This document shows positions 1 through 11,034 of a stretch of 64,000 bases of DNA, piece after piece. The notes under the pieces were generated by a model. It saw only the letters and a list, made by a program, of their open reading frames with translations. It was not told where the DNA came from and did not search any database. The stretch lies in contig NW_027192197.1 of NCBI RefSeq assembly GCF_041956535.1, positions 197,829 to 261,828 of the forward strand, read 5' to 3'. The DNA comes from Calcarisporiella thermophila CBS 279.70 (taxonomy: Eukaryota > Calcarisporiellomycota). Positions within the stretch are counted from its first letter, which is position 1. Each line of letters starts with the position of its first letter. The translations under genes and the position numbers were made by a program.

Positions 1-50
1 TAAAGCAATCTCATGATGGGAAGCCAAGAAAGGGCAGAAAATGGACGTAC

Positions 51-214
51 CATTCTTTCGGAGGGATAATCTTGACAATCGATGATTGCATGCCGTAGTG
101 CGTAATGGCACTCATAAATCGGCGAAAATCGCGAAACTCCTCCATGCTCGGCTCGAACACCGGGATGCGACCCCCATTGTCCACATCGTAATAATAGGAT
201 GGGTGTATCTCCAT
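51..214 (-). CDS. JmjN-domain histone demethylase, first exon only (partial)
   Basis: The ATG at 214 opens a frame whose residues 17-53 read as a JmjN domain: IPVFEPSMEEFRDF, then a conserved stretch ending in IIPPKEW. The frame is cut inside the Trp codon by a GTACGT donor at 50-45, so this exon ends at 51 (phase 2) and the rest of the gene lies beyond the left edge. JmjN is the N-terminal half-domain that packs against JmjC in KDM4/Rph1/Gis1-type histone lysine demethylases, which are nuclear Fe(II)/2-oxoglutarate enzymes. The JmjC core is not in the window, so catalytic competence cannot be judged. KDM5-type proteins also carry JmjN; the near N-terminal position (about 16 residues in) fits both KDM4 and KDM5. 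Confidence 0.85.
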
Positions 215-448
215 GAAATCTCTCTTATTCCGGAGCTTCTTCTCGGGGTAGTCCAGAGATGATGTTGAACAGATTATAGAGGGGGGGGGGTGTCAACAGT
301 CGCTACAAGGAGTTAAGGGCTGGTGGTGTGACTCGGGCTGAGAGGAATAAAAAAAAGTGAGCGGATAAGCCACCCATAATTCTTTCAAAAGTGCTTCGAA
401 TGGAAAATCTAATGTGGGAGTGAATATGAAATTTTAATATATTTATTG
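215..448. other. intergenic, 5' of JmjN gene / 3' of ArgRS-like gene
   Basis: About 230 bp between two minus-strand genes. It holds a run of ten G at 281-290, just upstream of the JmjN start on that strand. No further gene is visible. Confidence 0.6.
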
Positions 449-2079
449 CTACATTCTCTCTAAAGGCTCCACTCCCAGAAGCTTGAGTCCAGAGCCAAGC
501 ACACATCTCGCTGACCATAACAGCAACCATCGTGCATCTGCTACAGCTGATTGCCTTCCTTTGACACGCAAGACCCTGTGGGCCTCTGAGAGGGCGTGTG
601 CTAGTTCAAATAATATAGACATCAATGGCTGAGGATCCATGGATTGATGTGAGAGGAGAACAGCATTAGGATATCTCATCAAAATTGATGCCAGAACAAT
701 CACTTCATCGCCATGGAGCAGACTCAGATCGGCATTGGGGTCTAATCGAACGCATGCTTTTCGCTCGATCCTAAAGTGACAAAAAAAATACACAATCAGA
801 GCTCTCAAGGAATCGAGCTATTCAGCCGATCTTGTTTACCCGCACAAGCGCGCATGCGTATATTCCAAATAAACACCACTGTCTCCCCTCACATCCATTA
901 GTCTGTCCCAGTCAAAAACGACCTCTCTTGTTCGGCGAATCTGCTCAATCTGAGTTAACACCGCGGCTTTTGCGGCGCCACGCGCTGTTCTCGACACGAC
1001 CTCTTCAATTTTATCCTCCTTGCTAAGCTCTAGCACCAGCTCGTCCAATTTTCCCTCGTTTTCACGCATGATCTGATCCATGGCATCTATTGCTCGTGCC
1101 ATCACCTCGCTTACAGAGGTCGAGATACCTCGCAAGGGGAGATATTCTACATGGTGGCACTGCTCCGAGTTAACAAGATGAAATGCTTGCTTAAAGTGCA
1201 GAGCACGGCGGTTGGGCGCTACGATGTAGATCGAGCTTGCGTATTGAAGATGGTGACGGAGAAAGGAGACATCATTGGCAAGTTCAGTTGGTTCGCCGGA
1301 TACTCTAAGTTTCGGGCGACCAAGTCCAAGAGAAGAGAGATCGAGAGTCTCGATGTCATCCGGCAAATTTGAACCTGAGGCTAGGTGCCCCCAAGCATGC
1401 CCTTTCGTCGGCTCGAAGCCGAGCACCTCGTGTTCTTCACTACACATTTTCCCATCAACCGAATTCTCTTCGCCATCCTTATTCATCTCTGTCCCCCTCC
1501 AGTCCTTCACTCTATGTACTTCACATCCTGAAAGCTCTAAAATTCTGGCCACGAATCCTGCTAATATTTTGCCCCGAATTTGATTTCCTATTTCGTTGCA
1601 CTGCATAGCACATACCACAACTTTTCTCCGTTCTTCCGAGCGTGGAAGAGCAGCAGACGAAAAGTTTCCTCCATCTTGCACTATCCGCTGTAAGATGAGC
1701 TTTAGAAATTCCTCTCTGTGCACTCTAAAATTGAGGAAAATTCCTTCGACATTGACTCCTGCAATGAGGTTGCTCGCTTTTATCTGATGTTTCCCAAGAT
1801 GAAGTAAGTTGAGGAAGATGAATATCAGATCTGCGAACCAATCACCTTCTCCGCTAACTCACTGGCCACGCTTGTACCGAACTCCTTAGTACCGGGTAGA
1901 AGACGAAGCACGGGTAGTGCCATTACCTCACAACGCGTGGGTTTTCGTATAATCTCGAGTGCATCTCGAATCTGGCGCTCCTTAATATCATGGGAAATCG
2001 AGAGAGATGAAAATGCGGGGACGAGGAGAGATGTTATGTGCGAGCGAAGTAAATCGAGTGGAAGAGGTGCTATTATCAT
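449..2079 (-). CDS. Arginyl-tRNA synthetase-like protein with lost catalytic motifs, DALR domain kept
   Basis: Three exons, 1846-2079, 840-1783 and 449-770, joined by GT-AG introns of 62 and 69 bp, give 499 residues, somewhat shorter than mitochondrial-type ArgRS (about 580-640). Several stretches align with ArgRS of the RARS2/Msr1 type: IYIVAPNRRALHFKQAF, CHHV, VFDWDRLMDVRGDSG and VYLEYTHARLCG, and the last 110 residues form a DALR anticodon-binding domain ending GVEPLERM. The catalytic signatures are gone. Where ArgRS has HxGH the protein has EIGNQ, and the KMSK-equivalent loop (GMSTRKG-like) reads GISTSVS without its basic residues. The segment after HIGH is also shortened. It should therefore bind but not charge tRNA-Arg. 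This recalls animal DALRD3, an ArgRS-derived cofactor for tRNA-Arg 3-methylcytidine formation; that parallel is an inference. A decaying mitochondrial ArgRS is the alternative, though an open 500-codon frame with clean introns argues against it. Confidence 0.85.
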
Positions 2080-2252
2080 AGTGTTCGGTCCGACGACATA
2101 AACGCTGGCATGTTTGGAAACAGAGCACAGGTTTTACATTTGTGGCTGGTTTTCTCTCTTCTCCATATAGAATCTTATTGAAATGGGTCTACGAAGCCAC
2201 CAAAATTAAAAATTTTGCTCTCTGATACACCATTTGCATTGGAAGCTAGGCA

Positions 2253-3840
2253 ATGGCAGCATCCATTGCTCAAGCCCTCACATATAATGCCGCTGAAAAC
2301 ACATCATCGTCATCCATTATAGACAACATTAATCTGCCTTCCACTCCTGAAAATCGCATACTACCCAATGATACCACAATAGAGGAGTCACCGCAACCGC
2401 AAGATCACACTTCACCTCAAGATTCCGCCAGCTCTCCACAAGATTGTTCTCAACAACCAATTAATACATCCATCAACGAATCAGAAAACAGCGCCTCTGT
2501 ACCATACCAGACTCGGCATGCATCTTCTCGCCGCGATATCACCAGTTCTAACAGCAAGGTAGCTTCAAGCAAAGTTCACCCTCGATGGCACAACCAGAGC
2601 TATATGCTTTTCTTAGCATTGCGCCAATCCAAGGCAAGCTCCATGTTCCGCACAGAATTGTGCCGTGCTGCTCTTGCCATGGACGAGAAGATCTCGCAGG
2701 AGAGGGGACTGCCGCGCGTGTTTAGGGGAAAGGCAAGATCCTAAGTCAATAGAGAAACTCTTTATTGAAAGCCGTGACATTAATGGGATGCATTATCTTT
2801 TTGTGTAATAGACGCCTATGAATAGCGCCTCCAAGGTCCTGACCCTCAATCTGGATCGCTATTTCATTGCTTTTAAAGAGCCTGGTGATCGAGCGACTCG
2901 CTTTCGCCTCGCATACGAACCAGCCAACTTCGAAAGCGCCGTCAAGGCATATAACGAATGGATGAAGAAGCTGATCGAGCACGATTGGCCGCTCTGTTTT
3001 GGTAAGAAGAAGGAGAAGAGTCCGGGAGAGGAGCCGCGACAAGGTACAGTTGAGTGTGTGGAAGCAGCAGAAGATGCCAATATCAAGGATTCGAAACGAA
3101 AAAGAGAGAGGGAAAACGAGACGAATGGCGGGAATGCAAAGAAAGTGTGCGTAGATGCGAGCACGCAGACCACCTTTTTGTACGGATCCTGCGACGACTA
3201 TGACTCTGAGTGCGAGACGCCTGCGCACTCCAACGGGTTGGAATCAGATGAGTTGCAGCATGCTTCGAAACCGTCGGCAACCTCCGGGGAATCAAAGCCA
3301 CTGCCCTCCGATGACCCCTCTTGGGTGAACATTGATGAGCTGGACCTGTCGGATGTACCCAAATCTATCCACGACATCGTTGAGGTGCGGCCGTCAACGA
3401 TACCAGGAGCAGGGAGCGGCCTGTTTGCAAAGCGTTTTCTCCCGTATAACACTCCCCTCGGATTCTATTTCGGGGTGCCGATGACCGAGGACGAATACGA
3501 CTCGCTCAAGGACGGCGTCGGGCTTGCCTCCAACTATTCCATCATGTATCGAAAGAGCGTGCTCGACGCAACGGATGAACGCGGGCAGCCCTTTACGGAT
3601 CCAGGAGGGCCGCTGTACTGCCCATTCCATTTCATGAATGAAAACCCCGAGAAGGCGGGAATTATATTTCTAGAGGGCAACGTCGTGAACCAAGTCATTT
3701 GCTGGACAAAGCGCGACATACAGCCCGAAGAGGAGCTTTTTGTCTGGTATGGAAAGGAAGTGGAGCGCTCCTACACCTTGTCCACCCCAGAGATCTCGAA
3801 GAGGAGGAGAAAGGCAGAGGAGAAGAAGAAGAAACAATAA
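2253..3840 (+). CDS. PR/SET-domain protein with conserved N-terminal module
   Basis: Exons 2253-2732 and 2812-3840 encode 502 residues. The first intron starts with GC (AAG|GCAAGA) and ends TAATAG; splicing there joins VFRGK to TPMNSAS, while reading through stops nine bases later. Residues 1-100 are Ser/Thr-rich. A conserved block follows (from about 107: PRWHNQSYMLFLALRQS, then GLPRVFRGKTPMNSAS across the splice), unnamed by me. The C-terminal half (about 350-480) is a SET domain: VRPSTIPGAGSGLFAKR, a Tyr-bearing core, and ELFVWYG. The usual NHSC motif is replaced by FMNENPE, as in PRDM-type PR domains, so methyltransferase activity and residue choice are uncertain. The tail is very basic (KRRRKAEEKKKKQ), a likely nuclear signal. 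A chromatin role is inferred from the family only. Confidence 0.82.
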
Positions 3841-4445
3841 AGAGCATGAATCATGTTAGCCTTGATGACTTGCATCACGCTTGTGCGTGTGCGGAATTGT
3901 CAGAAAGCCCCTGCGGGGTTCTCCACTGTTGGAAGCTTATGGGGATTAAGGTTTATCACGGAATCATCTGGAACTCAGCCTTAGCATTCAGAAAGAAATG
4001 AAACTAAATGGAAATCTTTTACCGACCCTATCATGGGAAGGGGAAACTCTGTTCCACAAATCGGCGAGAACCTTATGATCTAGTTGCATTGCCGGAAATG
4101 CATTAGAAATTTCTAATTGTCAAAAAAGAAAAATAGGATCCATAGCAGCCTGTAAATAGGAAGATATGTATGGAACATACAAGTAGCGCACATAGAGATA
4201 GCACGATGAGATAAACTACTACAAGGAAGTGTGTATAATATTGCACTTGAAATAGAAACGATAAACAGAGAGAAAGGGTTCAGGGAAAAAAAAAAGGCAA
4301 CGGCTGTCCGCCGATAGTGATTCATCTATTAAATACAATCCTTGCTATACGCGATCCGGCTATACGTGATCCGGTTAAACTTTGAAATAAAGGAAAAAAC
4401 CAAAAAAATATTCTGAGAGAAAAAAAAGTATATACAATAGAGGCA
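3841..4445. other. convergent intergenic region with a 15-bp tandem repeat
   Basis: About 600 bp between the 3' ends of the SET gene and the WBP2-like gene. It is AT-rich with A runs near 4125 and 4288, as expected for two 3' UTRs. It contains two adjacent 15-bp units at 4344-4373. No coding potential stood out. Confidence 0.6.
4344..4373. repeat. 15-bp tandem duplication (2 copies, 1 mismatch)
   Basis: GCTATACGCGATCCG at 4344-4358 is followed directly by GCTATACGTGATCCG at 4359-4373; the two differ at one base. Confidence 0.85.
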
Positions 4446-4991
4446 CTAGGCCATATAGGCCGGCGGCCGGTCTCTGGCGAAATCGTGCTCGTGGTAGGCG
4501 GGCGGAGAGGTGGAAATGTTAAGCATGTCGGACGTGACGGCATCGAACAGGCCATCCCGCCGGGCCCCAGGATGAGTTTCCGCGATCCGCCGTGCGGCCG
4601 CCGTTTCAAACACCATTTTCAAGTACTCCTTAAACATGTCCTCATTGCGCCCCTTGATCCAGAACTCAAGCTGGATGTTTCCCATTTCCAGCAGCTGTAC
4701 ATCCAGGAGGATGCTCCGGGAAAGGGTGGGCGAGCGCCGGATGGAAAAGCAATTTGCGAGGGGGAGACAGAAGCTTGTGAAAGGCGCATTGGCGCTAGTG
4801 GGGCGGAATATGAGGCGATGGGACGTGAGAAAGAGGTGGCCCTCCACTTTGCGTGTGCCGCTGGGCTTGCGCGGCATAAAATCAACGGGCGTGTGCTGGA
4901 AGAAAAAGCCCTCATTTTCGCAGGGCACAGGAATCAGGACCCCGTCGGAGCGGGAGCGGAAATTCACATTATTGAAGAAGGCGCTTAGCAT
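4446..4991 (-). CDS. WBP2-like GRAM-domain protein with C-terminal PPxY motifs
   Basis: A single exon of 181 residues. I start at the ATG at 4991; the in-frame extension upstream has no ATG. Residues from about 24 to 135 follow the WBP2/WBP2NL layout: VPCENEGFFFQHTPVDF, KVEGHLFLTSHRLIFRP (GRAM core, compare WBP2 KGTVYLTPYRVIFLS), a FCLPLANCFSI strand and a final helix. The C-terminus carries two WW-binding motifs, PPAYHE and PPAYMA. WBP2 proteins are PH/GRAM-fold adaptors that recruit WW-domain partners such as Nedd4/Rsp5-type ligases; fungal roles are poorly known. The gene converges on the SET gene. Confidence 0.82.
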   Translation of the reverse strand: MLSAFFNNVNFRSRSDGVLIPVPCENEGFFFQHTPVDFMPRKPSGTRKVEGHLFLTSHRLIFRPTSANAPFTSFCLPLANCFSIRRSPTLSRSILLDVQLLEMGNIQLEFWIKGRNEDMFKEYLKMVFETAAARRIAETHPGARRDGLFDAVTSDMLNISTSPPAYHEHDFARDRPPAYMA

Positions 4992-5819
4992 GATGATTAG
5001 GTGGGGTGGCAACGACGAGGGAGTGCAATAGATAGAAGCCTGAATGCGGTTAGGGTTATCTGTGGACGATTACGAGAGGCGAAGGAGGGGGGGAAGGGTG
5101 GAATGCTGGTTAGTAAGACACAAGTGCCAGTTAAGAAATAGGAGAGAAATGTATGAAAGCGGCTCTCGAAAAAGGAAAAAACCGCTAGCTCAGGGGAGAA
5201 ACCTGTAGGTGCCGGGCTATCCATTCTACCAAGCCACCGGAAAATGGGTAAAAATTAGCTAGTCGTCCCCTTTGCCATTTACCCGCGCTGTACCCCCTCC
5301 TGACCGTCACCAGCCCGGTAGAGCCCCTCACCCGCAGGCAAGCCCGACGCCGTTGCTCTTTCATTCTGAGTTTCTTGGCGCGAATCTTTTCCTCCTCCTG
5401 AGCGCAACCTTATTCCGGTCACGGCTCTTTTCCTGCCCACCGGGCGGATCACACTCGCGCCCCTCACCTTCCCCGTGTATGTCTATTAGATATAAAGCAT
5501 AAACTTTTATTTTCAAAGATTCAAGAATAAGAAAAAATAAAAAGTTTTTTTCATAATTTTCTCTCTCCCCTTTTCAAGAAGATAAAAAAAAAAGAAAAAA
5601 TAATTCCAAAAATAACAAAAATAGGTTAAAAATATTAATAATAAAGTTAAAAAAGAAAAAAGAAGAGTATATCAACACACATGCACGCCTAACGAGAAAA
5701 CTTCTCCATAGTAAGTTGAAAAAAGAAAAAATAAAGACTTAGCAAAAAAAGAAAAAGATATAGAAGTAAAAAATATATATATATGAGCATTCTTGAATTT
5801 TCAAACTTGACTTCCATGT
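4992..5819. other. intergenic: WBP2-like promoter and SSD1 3' region
   Basis: About 830 bp. The first 500 bp are mixed-composition upstream sequence of the WBP2-like gene. From about 5505 to 5800 the sequence is extremely A-rich on the plus strand (T-rich on the SSD1 sense strand), consistent with the SSD1 3' UTR and terminator. No gene is seen. Confidence 0.6.
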
Positions 5820-8800
5820 TTACACATAGGGGTTCACCACCGTCAACCGTACCACGGGCGGGTACTTGGTATCCTCGACCGTGAGGACCACGCGTAGCGA
5901 GGAGAATACCCGCAAGACCTGTGAGTTAGGCATCTCTTTCCCATCATCATCCGCAACCACTCTGTCCTCCTTCTTCGCAGCCTCGGCCCCCGTGGACTTC
6001 AGCCCACTCTTACTGGCCTCTGTACCCAACTCCACAATCTCTCCATCCTCCCCCTCGCTCGACTCCTCCTCCTCGTCCTCCTCCTCCTCCAGTACCTCCA
6101 CCCCCTTCTCACGGTTCCGTCTCTCCTCCATCTCCCGTCTCGCACGCTCGAGCGTGTCCACACCAGCCTGCCAGCTCAACTTCAGCGCCCCATCGGCATA
6201 GACAGAGCGCTCCAGCGGCATCTGATCCAGATGCACCCGCTTCTCGACGCCGTATCGAGGCACCAGCACATCGAATGCCTCTGCCTCCACCGCCATCACC
6301 AAGGCATCGCATGTGATGGGCTCCCGTGAGAGGTAGGCACAGAGGTGGAGGTGGTGGGAGGCGCGTAGCGCGTGCCGCGCCATCTCCTCGCGAGCATTGC
6401 ATTGCTCGGCCGTCTTGGAGATGGCCTCCTTGTCCAGGTAGAACCTCTTCTCGCCCGCGAGGGCGGCCTCAAGCTGGCGGTGGACAAGCAGGTCGGAGTA
6501 GCGCCGCACCGGGTTGGTGAACTGGGTGTGAAGGGGGACGTTGAGCTCGTAGTGTTGGTATTTGGAAATGTCGACGGCGCCCGTGCAGAAGTAGCGCGGG
6601 GACTCGACCAGCTTCTCCGCCAGGGTCTGGAGCACCCGGCGCTCTTCCGGGCCGGCGTCGGCACGGGTTATGGCGCGCATTACCGCCCGCGCGGAGGAGC
6701 CCTCGATAGGGTAGCCGGCCTGCTCGCAGATGGCGCGGAACTCGTTCATCTTGCGTGCCAGCGGTTCGGGCTGGCGACAGAGCAGCGCCTGGTCGGGCAG
6801 GTGGCTGGAGATCTTCTGGGCCACGCTGCTGTTGGCCAAAAGCATCAGCTCCTCCATCATGCGCTCCGATTCCATCTGCTCGCGCACCGTGATGTCCACG
6901 GGGCGGCCCGCATCGTTGAACATAAACTCAATCTGGGGCAGCTCGAGGGTCATGGCCCCGTTCTGCACGCGGTCCGATCGCAGCTTCTTGGCGATTTCGT
7001 TCAGGGTGCGGATCGAGTCCTCCACGTCGGACTTCTCCACCCCGTGCACCTCGGCCGCCAGGGGCTTCCCGTCGATGACCGACTGCACCTGCTCGAAGTC
7101 GAGACGCGCACACGAGCGAACCACCGAGCGGGCCATGGTCGTGTCGATCAACTTAGCATCCGCTGTCATCTTGCAGATGACCGAGACGGCCATGCGGTCG
7201 ATGCCGGGCTTCAGGCTGCAGAGGTCCTCGGCCAGCAGCTCGGGTAACATGGGGACCAGCTGCTGCACGAGCTGGGTGCCGACGGCACGAGAGCGCGCCT
7301 CCTTGTCCACCGCCGAATGGGGGCGCACAAAGTAGGCAACGTCGGCGACGTGAATGGCAATTTCGTAGTTGCCATCAGTGGTCTTCTTCACGGACACCGC
7401 GTCCACCAAGTCGTTGTCGCTGGGGGCATCCACGGTGAAGGCAACCATGGCTCGCAGGTCTCGGCGCTCCTTCATCTCCCCGTCGGGCACCCGCCACGGC
7501 ACGGTGGGCAAGCATGCCATGACGGTCTCGCTGAACGGCGCGTTCGAGACGTTGTGGTCCGCCAAGAGGGCCTCGGTCTCGACGCTGAGGCTGCCGATCT
7601 CTCCGATTTGGCGCTCGAGCGTGCCAAACGGATGCAACGAGGTGATCGGCCAGCGCTTGATGGTTCCGAGGAAAAGCTTCTTTGCGTACGCCGAGTGGTT
7701 CTCCACGAAACCCTCGGGCGCCTGATCGATGGGAATCGCAATCAGTGGGACACGCTTGTCCGACGGGCGGAACCAGACAATGCGCGGACTGCTGGTATCT
7801 TTTTTCTGCGGTTGCTGCTGCTGCTGCTGTTGGGTCGAGTCGGCTCCCTCCTCCGCCTTGCTGCCCTCGCTCTCCCCATTCTGCTCGTTCTTCTTTTCCT
7901 CACGCTGCGTGTTGGGGCGAGAGAGACCAAGCGTCCCCGAGTAGATCTGGCCCTGGGGACGATCCAGGACCGCGACGATCACGCCACAGAACTGCGGACG
8001 CACCTTTTCGATGTCGACGTCATCCGCCAGCACCTCGGGCTCTTCGTCCTCCTCTGTACGCTTGCGGAACTCCTTCGGGTGACGGCCACCCAGCTTCATG
8101 ACCTTGGCATCCTCCTTCTCCTTCTTTTCTCGCAGCACCTTGTCCACATCCACCAACCGCACCGCCACGACGTCGCCCTCGAGCGCTCGATTGCGGTCGC
8201 GAGACCCGCAAATGTAGATGTCCGAGTCGAGATCCTCCGAGATGACATAGGCATCGGAGCGATTACGCTTATTGATGCGCAGTACGCCACGAATCAGCTG
8301 CTTCGACTTGAGAAGCGGCGTCACCGCGGAGAAGGGTAGATGTGCAATGAACAGAGGTCGACGGCCTCCCTGCATCTGGTTCTGGCCGCCGCCCCCGAAA
8401 AAGCCCGACATGCGGGGCGAGAACGGCTCTCCATAACCGCCATACTGAGACATACGTGGTGAATAAGGCTCACCTACGGCACAAGAAGAAAGAAAGATAA
8501 GACACATAGCCCCGACAGCGCACAAAATTGCCTCGCCCTCCTCCTCCTCTTTCCATCCTTTTTTCCTTCCTCCTTGATACAACACAACAAAATAATAGAG
8601 CTAGGGAAATGGGGGGTGAATGGCTTACCCATGCTTGCTCTCCAGCTGTTATCATACCCCCGAGAGGACTGACGCTGATGGCCCATCATCGGCGGCACCT
8701 GGATGGGCTGAAGCGAGAACCGCTTGCCAACACGAGCACCCAACATCGCGTCCATCTCGGCCAACGGAGGAAGTTGGAACGACATCCGGTTGCCTCCTGG

Positions 8801-10075
8801 ACGGGGCTGCATCTGCATTCCGGCTGGATCGGGGCGCACTTGGCCACCGGTCCCCATATTCATTCCAATGGGGGCCATTGAGGTGGTATAGCGGCGAGCA
8901 CCGCGGGTGCGCTGAGGCTGGCCTTGCTGGTGATGGAGGGGAGCTTGTTGGGGATAGTACTGCTGCTGGTCATAGCCTTGGTTTTGGGGCGCGTGCATGC
9001 TGCGTCTCTGGTCATAGTTGGAGCGACGATCTCCAGGGTGCTGCTGATAGAAGTCCATGACTCCCCCGTGGAGGTAGGGGCCGTTCGAGCCACTCCCTCC
9101 GGCCTCGGAGGATCGGTGGTAGCGACCCTGGTGGTATCCACTGCTGTAATCCTCCACCGAGGTCGGGGTCATTCCCGAGAGTTTTGCCTCGGCCTCGGCG
9201 ATGGCATTCCGTTTGGTCTCCTCGTCGGCCTCGTCCTCATCCTCACCCAGCTTGGCCAGCTCCTTGAGGGAGGAGAGCCCGTCCTTGGTCATGAAGGCGC
9301 TACGCCGACTTCGCCCTGCGCTTCCGCTAGAGCCTGTGTTCACCTCGGGTGCCTGAGGTGCATGGTCAGAGGCCATCGAATCCTCGCCATTCTTGTTGGG
9401 CATCGCAGACATAGAGAGATGTTTTCGGTGACCGCGCTCCTTGGTAGCCGGCGGATAGGCGCCAGCTTGAGCTTCCATGCCGTTGGGCTTGGCCACGACC
9501 TTAACCGGTGGAACGGATCCAGTCGGCAAAGTCTTGAGGGTTGAAATGATGGAGTGAAGCGATTCAAGCGCCTCCGACTTCTCCGCTGCATCCCCCGACG
9601 CAGCTGCATTTTGCCCCCCGGCGGGTGGAGAGGCCCTGGACCCAACGCGACTCTGACGCTTGCTCTTCTTTGTCGCGTCTCGACTCCCAGCACTCTCTGG
9701 CTCCTCCGCCACGGGCTGTAAGCCAGCACGCTGGCCTGCAGAGGCCGCGTCCGACCCAGCAGCAGAACGCGAGCGCTGATGCCCACGCTGCCGAGATGAC
9801 GGTTGCTTGGCTAGGCTGGCCTGCTGCTGTTGCTGCTGTGGCTGCTGAGAGCCTTCGGCATTTTCTTTCTGGAGCGGGAAATTCACGGATCGTCGCTTGC
9901 TTCCCCCCGAGGTTGAGTTGCGTGACTTGCTGCCCGACTTGCCCCCCGTTTCGGATGGCTGTTGGTGGTATTCAATCACGGTCGTCATTTCAGGGGCGTC
10001 GAAAAGGCCACGTGTGGACTCTGGTGCCGTCTCGAAGGCAGCATTAGGGTCATCGTACAGATGATGATCGTCCAT
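5820..10075 (-). CDS. SSD1: Ssd1-type RNA-binding protein with degenerate RNB nuclease domain
   Basis: Two exons, 8629-10075 and 5820-8473, split by a 155-bp GT-AG intron (phase 1), encode 1,366 residues; yeast Ssd1 has about 1,250. Residues 1-480 are a low-complexity, Gln/Ser/Arg-rich disordered region, as in Ssd1/Sts5. Cold-shock/OB-like domains follow (about 510-780), then an RNB domain (about 816-1145) starting RRDLRAMVAF, and a C-terminal region interrupted by an acidic stretch (EEEEDEEEE). Active RNB enzymes carry four acidic residues in a D..D.DDA signature; here it reads DAPSDNDLVDAV, losing one acid, so the protein is probably a translational repressor rather than an exonuclease, as known for Ssd1. 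Ssd1 binds cell-wall mRNAs and is controlled by the Cbk1/Orb6 kinase. HxRxxS-like Cbk1 sites may exist in the tail (for example HRKHLS near 220). Confidence 0.93.
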
Positions 10076-11034
10076 GATGATTTTCTCTCTTCTTGTCTCA
10101 AAACGTCACTCAGTCCTCTTCAAAAGGTTAAAAGAGAAAAAGAGGAAGAAAAAAAATTAAAGGTGCGAAAGTGATTTTCAGAATGACAAGTAGCGGATAA
10201 GAGCACTCTATGCAATTCAAATAGGAAGAATAACGAGGTCAGTGGGGGCAGTTCAATGAATAAGCGAGAAATAGCAGGAAAAAAAAAAAACGCGACGTGA
10301 AAAATAAGACCCCATGGCACAGGCTCTGAATCTGCCGTACCGGGTTGTGCTCGAGCACGTCGACACAATAGGATAAATACGAAAGATGGGAAAAGATGGC
10401 TTACCTTTCTCTCTTCTTCTTGTTCCAGGTGTCCGTTTGAAAAAGAGAAGTCGCAAAAAAAAAGAAACAAAAATCTCACCGCTTTTTATTCTTTTTTTTT
10501 TCTAACACGGGATGAGAGCGGAAGGGAGTAAATGAGAGTTGAAAGAAAAATAGAGAATATATATAATATATATAATAAAATAAAATAGTATAATGACAAT
10601 GAGTGGGCGACTTGATGGAAGAAAAAAAAACGAACTGTGCAGGAGTGATAAAAACCTTGAAATGTTGAGGGCGAACTAATTGAGCGTGGCGTGCCCTTGC
10701 CTTCGACTGACCGGTTTTCCTTAAATCTACGTCACCGCATAGGTGCTTTTGCCACCGGTTACCTGATACTCTAGATTTCTTTTTCGAGAATGTGGGGAAG
10801 GAAAAAAAATGTATTGTAAAATGAATGAATGAACATCGACCAAGCAAAAGAGAAACAATATACATCCACAACACTTTTTATATGTATATATTAAAATGTA
10901 TGTATAAAAAATAATTAAAAGGTCCAAGGAATTTTTTTTTCAATTTTCAATGATTGTATTTCGTTAGAAAATGTACAAAATCCCAAGCATAAAATTGTTA
11001 TTGACAACTCCAGTGCGTGCCTGACTCCACCGTG
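10076..11034. other. intergenic: long upstream region of SSD1
   Basis: About 960 bp between SSD1 and the 3' end of the next minus-strand gene. It is rich in A and T runs. On the SSD1 strand there is a good donor-like AAGGTAAGCC near 10407 and a pyrimidine tract ending near 10125, so a 5' UTR intron is possible but unproved. No protein-coding gene is seen. Confidence 0.5.

Noticed and set aside
5160-5240. tRNA-like stretch: TAGCTCAGGGG on the plus strand, TGGCTTGGTAGAATGG on the minus strand with a following T run
   Set aside because: Both have an A-box-like element, but no B box (GGTTCRANNCC) at the right distance and the acceptor stems do not pair.
6109-8339. Several long open frames overlapping SSD1 on both strands (up to 340 codons)
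   Set aside because: They mirror the codon structure of the Ssd1 frame in GC-rich coding DNA and have low-complexity Arg/Pro/Leu-rich products.
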